Shown: positions 1 through 5,359 of the stretch, one piece after another
Numbering within the stretch: position 1 is the stretch's first letter
Layout: each line of letters begins with the position of its first letter
Assembly: GCA_024643945.1 (NCBI GenBank)
Contig: JAHELX010000441.1
Location: 1-5,570, forward strand
Origin: Anaerolineales bacterium
Lineage (GTDB): Bacteria > Chloroflexota > Anaerolineae > 4572-78 > NAK82
Direction: 5' to 3'
Length of the DNA stretch: 5,570 nt
Translations under genes and position numbers: made by a program
Notes under the pieces: generated by a model
The model's database searches: none
Seen by the model: only the letters and a program-made list of their open reading frames with translations
What the model was told of the DNA's origin: nothing

Positions 1-879
1 GGTTTGAGTGCCGGACGATTGGACGCTGATGGCAGCGATGTAATTGGCACGTCGCATAGCTTCAGCCAAAGGTTTGCCGGCAGCCAGGAAGTAGGCCAGG
101 CTGCCCACAAAGGCATCCCCGGCGCCGGTGGTGTCCAGGGCTTTAACAGGCGTCGCCGGCACATGAATGCTATCAGTCGCGGTCACCAGCAAACTGCCAC
201 GTTCGCCCAGGGTCAGGATCACCATGCCCGCACCTCGCTCCAGCAAGGCACGCGCAGCCGCCTCGGTTTCCTCCTGGCTGTTCACGGGTAGGCCCGTCAG
301 GAGCTCCGTCTCGCTTTCGTTGGGGCAGAAGATGTCGCTGAGTTGGTAAAGCTCGTCAGGCAGACTGGGTCGGGCCGGCGCAGGATTGAAAATGGCGGTA
401 ACACCCTCCTGGCGGGCGATGCGCAGGGCAGCCAGGGTGGTCTCCACGGGGATCTCTAACTGGCAGACCAATATCTGGGCAGCCGCGATGACCGGGTGGG
501 CGGCTTCGATCTCCTCTTCGGTCAACAGATCGTTAGCCCCGGTGACGATGATGATAGCGTTGTGACCGTCGGGGTCTACGGCAATGGGAGCGACACCCGA
601 AAAAGCCTGGTCGGTGAAGAGCACGTGCCGGGTATCAATTCCCCAGGACTGAAAATTCTTCAAGGTGTTCTCCCCAAAGATGTCCTGGCCCAGCTTAGTC
701 ACCATGGCTACATCGCCACCTAACTTGGCTGCCATCACCGCCTGGTTGGCACCCTTACCACCATATCCCATATGAAAACGAGTGCCGTGCAAAGTCTCAC
801 CCATGCGGGGCAATCTCGGCACATAACTGATCAGATCCAGATTAGATGCGCCTACAACACATATCTTAGGTCGAGTCAT
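1..879 (-). CDS. rbsK: Ribokinase (PfkB-family sugar kinase), 3' end cut by window edge
   Basis: Cytoplasmic ATP-dependent sugar kinase of the PfkB family, closest by motif to ribokinase (ribose to ribose 5-phosphate). The visible 293 residues have the N-terminal substrate segment with N13 and D15, the first PfkB signature GGKGANQA at about 40-47, NPAPAR at 165-170, PNESE at 187-191, TLGERG at 223-228, and the second signature DTTGAGDAFVGSL at 249-261 with the expected catalytic base Asp255. The frame is still open at position 1; judged against E. coli RbsK (about 309 aa) only some 15-20 C-terminal residues are missing. The ATG at 879 follows an AGGAG (890-894) by 10 nt. It lies 40 nt downstream of the EthD-like gene on the same strand, so it is probably the last visible gene of the rhamnose operon. 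Because no FGGY rhamnulokinase is visible, it might phosphorylate L-rhamnulose instead of, or besides, ribose; that is inference. The family call is firm, the substrate is not. Confidence 0.93.
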   Translation of the reverse strand, partial: MTRPKICVVGASNLDLISYVPRLPRMGETLHGTRFHMGYGGKGANQAVMAAKLGGDVAMVTKLGQDIFGENTLKNFQSWGIDTRHVLFTDQAFSGVAPIAVDPDGHNAIIIVTGANDLLTEEEIEAAHPVIAAAQILVCQLEIPVETTLAALRIARQEGVTAIFNPAPARPSLPDELYQLSDIFCPNESETELLTGLPVNSQEETEAAARALLERGAGMVILTLGERGSLLVTATDSIHVPATPVKALDTTGAGDAFVGSLAYFLAAGKPLAEAMRRANYIAAISVQSSGTQT

Positions 880-919
880 GAAACATCCACTCCTGGCTGG
901 TATGGATTGATGGAACGAC

Positions 920-1249
920 TTATTTGAGAATGTGTTCTCGCGTGTAGATGTGAGTACGGACTACAGTGAAAGTATCAGCATCAGCTCCAGCAGCCTGGCC
1001 TTCGAGCGAGGCAAAGTCCTCTTGCAGCTCCTCCAGGGAGTCCCACCACAGTTCAGCGGTGCCATCGTAAGGCAATTCGCCTTCGATCTCTTGATATTCA
1101 TCAATGGCCACGTTAATCCGATAGCCTTTGAGATTCTTGAACTTCAAAACCAATGGAGCGTGGTCCTCTACCCAGCGCTTCTCAAACTCGGCTCGACTCA
1201 TACCGGGTTCGGCTTTCAACAATGCAATTAGCTTGACAGGTTGTGACAT
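920..1249 (-). CDS. EthD-domain small protein (dimeric alpha/beta-barrel)
   Basis: Small soluble protein of 109 residues resembling the EthD family (dimeric alpha+beta barrel, ferredoxin-like fold). An N-terminal strand (VKLIALLKAEPG, about 5-16) is followed by a helix with the typical E-F-x-x-x-W-x-x-x-H-A-P-L pattern (about 21-33, His30), then a strand with GYRIN (42-46), a central segment with AELWWDS (65-71), and a final strand with VVRTHIYTREHILK. EthD proteins include a protein needed for ether degradation and many of unknown role. Here the setting next to rhamnose isomerase suggests a job in sugar handling, possibly a second mutarotase-like protein, since RhaM shares the same general fold; this is inference. 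The start at 1249 was chosen over the longer open frame (to 1318) because TAAGGAGG sits 5 nt upstream and the extension would run back into rhaI. Ten nucleotides separate it from rhaI. Confidence 0.85.
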   Translation of the reverse strand: MSQPVKLIALLKAEPGMSRAEFEKRWVEDHAPLVLKFKNLKGYRINVAIDEYQEIEGELPYDGTAELWWDSLEELQEDFASLEGQAAGADADTFTVVRTHIYTREHILK

Positions 1250-1254
1250 GGTTT

Positions 1255-1262
1255 CCTCCTTA
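1255..1262 (-). promoter_or_regulatory. Shine-Dalgarno of EthD-like gene overlapping the rhaI stop codon
   Basis: On the minus strand the sequence reads TAAGGAGG then 5 nt then ATG. The TAA is the rhaI stop codon, so ribosomes ending rhaI finish on the initiation site of the next gene. This decides the downstream start at 1249 and suggests translational coupling of the two genes. Confidence 0.85.
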
Positions 1263-2504
1263 CTGGAACCCACCACTGGTGGCGACCATCCCTCGCTCGG
1301 ACCGGATCTTTTTCTCATAGCCGCTAGCCCGATAGGCGGCGATGGGATCTACAGGCACGACTATCTCTTCCCGGACCTGAGCCAGCAAGGGCCGCACATC
1401 AGTCCGGTATGCTTCCGTAAGAACACGGTGTGCCTCTATAACGTCGCCTTCAGCCTGGGCCGCAGCCAACTTGTCCCGAGGTACCACTAAGGATTTAGCA
1501 TAAGCCTCCTGGCAGTTCAGCACAGAGTAGATCATGGGGACGAGCTTGCCCTCAACGTTGTGGCACTGGTCGATCATATAGGCTACGTTTTGGGCGGTAG
1601 TAGTCGCTGGTTCATCACCACTCTGAGCGGCGCCAGTCAGTTCATTGTAAATAAGGAAAAGTTCGTAGGGGTTAACACTGCCTACAATTAGATCATCGTC
1701 AGCATACTTCCGGTTATTGAAGTGAAAGCCACCCAGCCGCCCCTCGTCCAGCAGGAAAGCGACGATTTGTTCGACGTTGACGCCTTGGGCATGGTGACCC
1801 AGATCGACCAGCACCTGAGCCTGGGGGCCGAGTTTGAGACACCAGGCATAGGCCGTGCCCCAATCGGGCAAATCAGTACTGTAGAAGGCGGGCTCAAAGA
1901 ACTTGTATTCGATTAGCATGCGGCTGTCAGGGGGCAAATGCTGGTAAACGATACGCAATCCCTCCTCAAAACGCCGTTTGCGCCCACGCAGACTGTCCTG
2001 ACCCGCATAGTTAGTCCCGTCGGCAAACCACAGGCTGAGGTTCTTGCTATTGACCTTGGCCATGATCTCACAACATTCCAAAATGTGATCCAAAGCCTCC
2101 TCCTGGATGGCAGGGGCCGGATTACCCAAGGAACCTAGCTTGTATTGATCGTCCTGGAAGACGTTAGGATTGACAGCACCGATGTGAATGCCTTGCGCCT
2201 CGGCGTACTGACACATCCCCTCGTAGTCATCATCCTGCGGACGATCCCAGGGAATGTGAATGGCCACAGAGGGAGCGATACCGGTCATCTTGTGGACCAT
2301 GGCGGCATCATCTAGCTTCTGAGTTGTGGTAACAGCAGCACCCGGCCAGGCAAAGGCCTTGAACCGGGTACCGCTGTTGGCATAGCCCCAACTCGGTGTC
2401 TCGATGTGTTGGCGTTTTAGGGCTGCTTTCACTGCACCCACGTCGATGCCTTGAGCTTCCAAACTTTCTGCCAGTACTTCGTACGCAGCGCGATGACCTG
2501 TCAT
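1260..2504 (-). CDS. rhaI: L-rhamnose isomerase (RhaI type)
   Basis: Cytoplasmic metal-dependent aldose-ketose isomerase (xylose isomerase-like TIM barrel) converting L-rhamnose to L-rhamnulose, the first committed step of rhamnose use. The 414-residue protein resembles the P. stutzeri/Bacillus RhaI group (about 420-430 aa), not E. coli RhaA. Metal-site residues are in place: Glu199 in LIEYKFFEP, Asp234 and His237 in [11 protein letters not shown], His261 in [14 protein letters not shown] with Asp269/Asp271, and Asp312 in IDQCHN as the likely last ligand. These match E219, D254, H257, H281, D289 and D327 of the P. stutzeri enzyme by eye. N-terminal GTRF and [16 protein letters not shown] segments are also typical. 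The frame stays open upstream to 2654, but the ATG at 2504 is preferred: it has AAGGAAGGAG (2514-2523) 9 nt upstream and gives a family-sized N-terminus. Relatives act on several aldoses (for example D-allose), so rhamnose specificity rests mainly on rhaM and rhaD next door. It probably has its own promoter in the 210-nt upstream gap. Confidence 0.95.
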   Translation of the reverse strand: MTGHRAAYEVLAESLEAQGIDVGAVKAALKRQHIETPSWGYANSGTRFKAFAWPGAAVTTTQKLDDAAMVHKMTGIAPSVAIHIPWDRPQDDDYEGMCQYAEAQGIHIGAVNPNVFQDDQYKLGSLGNPAPAIQEEALDHILECCEIMAKVNSKNLSLWFADGTNYAGQDSLRGRKRRFEEGLRIVYQHLPPDSRMLIEYKFFEPAFYSTDLPDWGTAYAWCLKLGPQAQVLVDLGHHAQGVNVEQIVAFLLDEGRLGGFHFNNRKYADDDLIVGSVNPYELFLIYNELTGAAQSGDEPATTTAQNVAYMIDQCHNVEGKLVPMIYSVLNCQEAYAKSLVVPRDKLAAAQAEGDVIEAHRVLTEAYRTDVRPLLAQVREEIVVPVDPIAAYRASGYEKKIRSERGMVATSGGFQ

Positions 2505-2513
2505 TGGATTGAA

Positions 2514-2523
2514 CTCCTTCCTT
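2514..2523 (-). promoter_or_regulatory. Shine-Dalgarno deciding the rhaI start
   Basis: AAGGAAGGAG on the minus strand ends 9 nt before the ATG at 2504. It supports that start over upstream in-frame ATGs, which would put about 50 non-family residues in front and would lie inside the promoter region. Confidence 0.7.
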
Positions 2524-2644
2524 GAACAAAAGACTCCTACAATAGCGGACTCCTGCTGGGGAACGATAACTCGCGACACGAGGGAAACAGAGCGTACAAG
2601 GCATGCAGACAAATTCAATCTGGTGCTCGCCAAATAGCCACAGA

Positions 2645-2673
2645 ATCTTATCACGCTTGTTAAAACAAGTCAA
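2645..2673 (-). promoter_or_regulatory. Sigma70-type promoter upstream of rhaI
   Basis: The -35 box TTGACT (2668-2673, 5/6 to consensus) and the -10 box TAAGAT (2645-2650, 4/6) are separated by exactly 17 nt. Transcription would begin near 2638, giving a leader of about 130 nt before rhaI. It lies in the 210-nt gap after rhaD and would allow rhaI, the EthD-like gene and the kinase to be expressed apart from the upstream genes. The palindrome in its spacer suggests repression. Confidence 0.6.
2656..2669. promoter_or_regulatory. 14-bp palindrome in the rhaI promoter spacer (candidate operator)
   Basis: CTTGTT-AA-AACAAG on the plus strand is a perfect inverted repeat with 6-bp arms and a 2-nt centre. 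It falls almost wholly in the spacer between the -35 and -10 boxes, where a bound repressor would block RNA polymerase. The TTGT...ACAA shape is common among GntR-type operators, but the regulator is not in the window. A related half site (AAACAAGT) recurs at 2707-2714. Confidence 0.5.
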
Positions 2674-2714
2674 TAAGGTTCTTCGCCAAATGCGAATTTC
2701 TCCCTGAAACAAGT

Positions 2715-3539
2715 TCAAAAAACGGACTGCTGGACGCCATGTATCTCGCAGATGGCACGTATCTCGTCGGGCGAAAGACCTTCGCCAAGCTCGTGGTTGA
2801 CCAGATTCAAGTACTCGTAATGCGCACCCGTTTCGGCATACTCGATACGGTCGGCGGCCCGTTTGACAGAGACGTCGGAACGGGCCATCACCCCATGCTT
2901 GGCCCACACCACGACCCGATGCGTGCGGAGTGCTTCTGCTGTATCGCTCATCAACTGGGATGAACCCGGGACCCGGAACGGCACGTATCCCACCCCTTCC
3001 GGCAGATTCACGATTGTCTCCGGCTGCCAGCGCAAGATGTGTTGGTTGAGATACTGCGCATCCTGGTAGCGCGGGATGTGGCTCAGGTAGGTCAGATACG
3101 GCGGTTGGGCATGGACGATGGCATGGAAATTCGTGCCGGTCAGGCAGACCTGGTCTCGATGCACAGCCAGGTGCGAGTTGAACTCACTGGTTAACTGGGT
3201 GAACAGGCGGCGCGGCGAGGTATAAAGGTGCCCCGTGTGTCCTCCTTCGTCGACGATGACAAACCCCAGGTTGGCCGCCGGCTCGTGGGTGATCTCACGC
3301 AACCGCCGCCCCGATCCGGTAACCAGAAAGGCCTTGCCCACCAACTCGGGCATCGGTACGGGCAAATCTATCGTGGTTACCAGTGGGAACTTGCGCCGGG
3401 GATCGACCGGCCAGCCAATGTAGACCGAGATGTTGCCGGCCGCGCCTTCTAGGGCCTGGATGTCGGACAGCCGGCGGCCTGCCTCCCCGATAGCGCTCAT
3501 AAACTCATCCAACTCTGGATAAGGTGCCTCGAGAGCCAT
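2715..3539 (-). CDS. rhaD: Rhamnulose-1-phosphate aldolase (class II aldolase/adducin family)
   Basis: Cytoplasmic zinc-dependent aldolase expected to cleave L-rhamnulose 1-phosphate into dihydroxyacetone phosphate and L-lactaldehyde. It is 274 residues, the same length as E. coli RhaD. Recognisable landmarks are the phosphate-binding GNIS at about 35-38, LVTGSGRRLRE at 72-81, PAANLGFVIVD at 87-97 (nearly the E. coli PAANLGIVKVD), TSEF with catalytic-type Glu119 at 117-120, IVHAQPPYLTYL at 141-152, GVGYVPFRVPG at 182-192, and VVWAKHGV with third zinc ligand His215 at 210-217. The usual HxH zinc pair (H141/H143 in E. coli) reads His143-Ala-Gln145 here, so one expected zinc ligand is replaced by Gln. 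His139 lies nearby. AGGAGG (3546-3551) is 6 nt before the start. The gene sits between rhaM and rhaI, which supports the rhamnose assignment over fuculose or ribulose phosphate relatives. Confidence 0.9.
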   Translation of the reverse strand: MALEAPYPELDEFMSAIGEAGRRLSDIQALEGAAGNISVYIGWPVDPRRKFPLVTTIDLPVPMPELVGKAFLVTGSGRRLREITHEPAANLGFVIVDEGGHTGHLYTSPRRLFTQLTSEFNSHLAVHRDQVCLTGTNFHAIVHAQPPYLTYLSHIPRYQDAQYLNQHILRWQPETIVNLPEGVGYVPFRVPGSSQLMSDTAEALRTHRVVVWAKHGVMARSDVSVKRAADRIEYAETGAHYEYLNLVNHELGEGLSPDEIRAICEIHGVQQSVF

Positions 3540-3569
3540 GCCGGACCTCCTTTGTACTTGTCCAATAAT

Positions 3570-3575
3570 ATAATA
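3570..3575 (-). promoter_or_regulatory. Possible -10 box upstream of rhaD
   Basis: TATTAT on the minus strand lies 30 nt before the rhaD ATG inside an AT-rich patch. No good -35 box is found 16-18 nt upstream, so if real it would be activator-dependent. It overlaps the inverted repeat at 3573-3591. Confidence 0.3.
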
Positions 3576-3591
3576 CCCGTGCGTTGGGTAT
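3573..3591. promoter_or_regulatory. Inverted repeat upstream of rhaD (candidate operator)
   Basis: ATACCC (3573-3578), 7 nt, then GGGTAT (3586-3591): perfect 6-bp arms spanning 19 bp. It overlaps the possible -10 box and is placed where a repressor would act. It lacks a T-run, so it is not a terminator. Confidence 0.4.
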
Positions 3592-3665
3592 AACTTTGCA
3601 CTTCAATCGGCAAATCGGGCGTAAACTGATTGCAAAAGTAGCAAGCTATTTCTGGACAAGTGCTT

Positions 3666-3989
3666 TCAGTCGAGGTGGAACACCTCTTCCAACTCTAGCA
3701 TGGATTGGTCAGCGTGGACCCCTGCCAGATTCTCAAAGTAGGGAGCCATGAAATCTTGCCATCTGGCATTGATTTCCTCTCGGGCCATGCCATCCAGGGC
3801 AGATTGGAAGCTCTCGGGCGTCTCAAAATAGCCAAACAGCAACCCATCATCCCGCATGAACAGCGAGTAATTGTGCCAGCCAGTGCGGCGCAGGGCATCC
3901 AGCATCTCGGGCCACACCGCTTTGTGATGTTCTTTGTACTCCTCTACCTTGTCTTCTTTTACTTTGAGCAGAAAGGCAACACGTTTCAT
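3666..3989 (-). CDS. rhaM: L-rhamnose mutarotase
   Basis: Small cytoplasmic enzyme that interconverts the alpha and beta anomers of L-rhamnose so that the isomerase receives its preferred form. It is 107 residues against 104 in E. coli RhaM and fits the family along its length: KRVAFLLKV at the N-terminus, EEYKEHHKAVWPEML at about 16-30 with Tyr18 and His22 in the same positions as the catalytic pair of the E. coli enzyme, GWHNYSLFMRD at 37-47, LLFGYFE at 50-56, RWQDFM with Trp77 at 76-81, and the family-typical ending LEEVFHLD. AAGGAGG (3996-4002) lies 6 nt before the ATG. It is followed after 126 nt by rhaD and preceded after 145 nt by the M24 homologue. The assignment is firm and is the strongest marker that the cluster handles rhamnose. 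Confidence 0.95.
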   Translation of the reverse strand: MKRVAFLLKVKEDKVEEYKEHHKAVWPEMLDALRRTGWHNYSLFMRDDGLLFGYFETPESFQSALDGMAREEINARWQDFMAPYFENLAGVHADQSMLELEEVFHLD

Positions 3990-4010
3990 TGTACCCCTCC
4001 TTGGTGAGAT

Positions 4011-4024
4011 TGAAACCGTTAAAC
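4011..4024. promoter_or_regulatory. LacI-family-like operator upstream of rhaM
   Basis: The plus strand reads TGAAACCGTTAAAC, 22-35 nt before the rhaM ATG. It agrees with 8 of the 10 defined bases of the cre-type pattern TGWAANCGNTNWCA used by LacI/CcpA-family repressors, differing only in the last two. A single imperfect site is weak evidence and no LacI-family gene is visible. Confidence 0.25.
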
Positions 4025-4042
4025 TCCGGACCGACCCTACAC

Positions 4043-4157
4043 TGTTAGTGCTCTGTCAAAGCTAACCCATAGGTCCCCTTTGGGGAAGTGACGGATAATC
4101 TTGGCTCCCATAGCGCTCGTTCTTACCCTTCAAATCACCCTTGACAGAGTACTAGCA
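4043..4157. repeat. 17-bp imperfect inverted repeat around the end of the M24 gene
   Basis: The plus-strand segment 4043-4059 is the reverse complement of 4141-4157 at 15 of 17 positions; the unbroken core is CTCTGTCAA / TTGACAGAG. The right arm includes the last codons of the M24 gene, and the left arm lies in the gap before rhaM. Both mismatches would be G-U pairs in a plus-strand RNA but A-C mismatches in the sense transcript, with an 81-nt loop. The rest of this gap (3990-4134) holds only the LacI-like site, the rhaM ribosome site and a weak 5-bp hairpin at 4074-4086. Confidence 0.45.
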
Positions 4158-5322
4158 CGCCAGTAGGGAAATCGCCCAGGGGATCTGCACCAGTATCAGT
4201 AATGAGATAACCATCTTCGTAACGTAGACCGCCCCACGGGGCGTGAAAGAGTGGGACATCTATCGAGAGGACCATATCAGTTTGCAGTGGATCGTGATTC
4301 CCCGGCCCAAAGATGGGCGGCTCAAATTCGATGACGCCCACGCTATGCACACCGCTATAGAGAAAATACTTCTCCAGGCCGCCCGCTTCTACCACCCGGC
4401 GTGCTGCCCCTTCAACTTCACTGCCCGGAGTGCCAGGACGCATTGCTTCCATGGCTGCTCTTTGCGCAGCGACCGCCACTTCCATCGCGTGGCGCACCTC
4501 GTTCGGAGGTTGGCCGATGACTAACGGCCGGCCGATGGCGGCGTGGTATCCTTCGTAACGCGGAGCGATAGTGAGCAAAATTAGCTCGTCCCGCCGCAAC
4601 TCACGCAGTCGAGTGCGGGCCAGGATGGGGCGAGTATTCGGGCCGGAAGCGACAATGGTGTCAATTCCCATGCCCTCGGAACCCAACGAGCGCATAGAAA
4701 ATTCGGCGGCAGCGGCCACATCGCGTTCGGTGGCACCCGCGTGGATGGCATCGAACGCGGACTGCATGCCGGCCTGAGCAATACGGTAGGCATAGCGAAT
4801 GACTGCCTGCTCGGCCTGGCTTTTGATCGCGCGCAGACTGGTTACTAAATTCTCGGCATCGACCAACTCGACACCATCCAGGGCTTGCATAAGTGCCTGG
4901 TGAATCTTGACCGGCATTAACTCCAATCCGGCCAGACCCACCCGGCGGGGAGATGCGCCGGCCCGCTCAGACGCTTCGGCGATGATGTCTCGCAGACTGA
5001 CAAGGGTGGTGAAGGGATACTCCTCGTCGGGGTGTGTGAACTCACGCACCACCCGCACATCCCTGACGCGAGCAGTTAGTTGCGCAAAGGTTTCCGTCTC
5101 CGGCCCTGAGAGCAATAACGGTTCACCGGCCGCCGCTACCAGGATACAGACTGGCTCGAAGTGGGGGGCGAAGTCGGCCAGATAACGGGCGTGGCCCGGC
5201 CCGGCGACGGCGTGATCATCGGCATAGGCGATGACCAGATCCAAACCTGCGCCAGCCATGGCTGCCTGTAGCCACTCCCAGCGGATTCGAAACTCACTAT
5301 CGGGGATGCGTGGCAGTTTCAT
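4135..5322 (-). CDS. M24-family peptidase homologue (Xaa-Pro peptidase/creatinase fold) with degenerate metal site
   Basis: Predicted soluble 395-residue protein with the two-domain layout of aminopeptidase P, prolidase and creatinase: an N-terminal creatinase-type domain (about 1-160) with RWEWLQAAMAGAGLDLVIAYADD, a linker LRAIKSQAEQAVIRYA (163-178), and a C-terminal pita-bread domain. Family landmarks include VASGPNTRP (224-232), LTIAPRYEGYHAAIGRP (250-266), GVHSVG (324-329), EFEPP (332-336) and LRYEDGYLIT (366-375). Active M24 enzymes bind two metals through Asp, Asp, His, Glu, Glu. Here the two Asp positions read Thr251 and Ala262, and the upstream His position reads Leu234, while His326, Glu334 and Glu369 remain. 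It is therefore unlikely to be an ordinary metallopeptidase; it may be a metal-free hydrolase of creatinase type with other chemistry, or a non-catalytic binding protein. GAGGG (5329-5333) lies 6 nt before the ATG. The gene starts 37 nt after the E2 gene and precedes rhaM. Its substrate is unknown. Confidence 0.85.
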   Translation of the reverse strand: MKLPRIPDSEFRIRWEWLQAAMAGAGLDLVIAYADDHAVAGPGHARYLADFAPHFEPVCILVAAAGEPLLLSGPETETFAQLTARVRDVRVVREFTHPDEEYPFTTLVSLRDIIAEASERAGASPRRVGLAGLELMPVKIHQALMQALDGVELVDAENLVTSLRAIKSQAEQAVIRYAYRIAQAGMQSAFDAIHAGATERDVAAAAEFSMRSLGSEGMGIDTIVASGPNTRPILARTRLRELRRDELILLTIAPRYEGYHAAIGRPLVIGQPPNEVRHAMEVAVAAQRAAMEAMRPGTPGSEVEGAARRVVEAGGLEKYFLYSGVHSVGVIEFEPPIFGPGNHDPLQTDMVLSIDVPLFHAPWGGLRYEDGYLITDTGADPLGDFPTGVLVLCQG

Positions 5323-5347
5323 CTCTGTCCCTCACCCTTATCTGACC

Positions 5348-5359
5348 TATATCAATATA
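5348..5359. promoter_or_regulatory. AT-rich palindrome between E2 and M24 genes
   Basis: TATAT-CA-ATATA is a perfect 12-bp inverted repeat with a 2-nt centre, ending next to the E2 stop codon. It may be an operator or a -10-like element for the M24 gene, but no matching -35 box is seen, and short AT repeats arise easily by chance. Confidence 0.2.

Larger units (their letters stand above)
2627..2691 (-). repeat. 9-bp direct repeats bracketing the rhaI promoter
   Basis: ATTTGGCGA (minus strand) occurs at 2683-2691 and again at 2627-2635, 56 bp apart, one copy just upstream of the -35 box and one near the predicted transcription start. The upstream copy is part of a 15-bp inverted repeat, TTCGC-CAAAT-GCGAA on the plus strand (2682-2696). 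An 8/9 copy, ATTTGCCGA, lies upstream of rhaD at 3607-3615. The layout fits paired binding sites of a local regulator; the function is inferred. Confidence 0.4.
3556..3661. repeat. 9-bp inverted repeat near the two ends of the rhaM-rhaD gap
   Basis: ACTTGTCCA (3556-3564) and TGGACAAGT (3653-3661) are exact inverse copies 88 nt apart, placed just after the rhaM stop and just before the rhaD Shine-Dalgarno. They share ACTTGT with the palindrome in the rhaI promoter. They may be paired operator sites, or could pair in the transcript, bringing the rhaM 3' end next to the rhaD ribosome site. Confidence 0.4.

Noticed and set aside
496..723. Plus-strand open frames opposite the kinase, and similar ones opposite rhaI, rhaD, rhaM and the M24 gene
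   Set aside because: They are antisense shadows of strong genes, with no domain or ribosome site to support them.
1250..1318. Longer start for the EthD-like gene
   Set aside because: It would overlap the end of rhaI in another frame, and the TAAGGAGG before 1249 clearly marks the internal ATG.
2505..2654. In-frame 5' extension of rhaI by about 50 codons
   Set aside because: The extension does not look like isomerase sequence, runs into the promoter -10 box, and the ATG at 2504 has a good Shine-Dalgarno and gives a family-sized protein.
2308..2907. 199-codon minus-strand open frame across the rhaD end, the gap and the rhaI start
   Set aside because: It is rich in Arg and Cys with no recognisable domain and overlaps two well-supported genes in other frames.
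4054..4059. Perfect TTGACA on the minus strand as a rhaM promoter -35 box
   Set aside because: No acceptable -10 box lies 16-18 nt downstream; the nearest TAGGGT would need a 14-nt spacer. It is also part of the inverted repeat.
4074..4086. Hairpin TCCCC-TTT-GGGGA as a terminator between the M24 gene and rhaM
   Set aside because: Only 5 bp of stem, and no T-run follows on either strand, so it is not a convincing rho-independent terminator.
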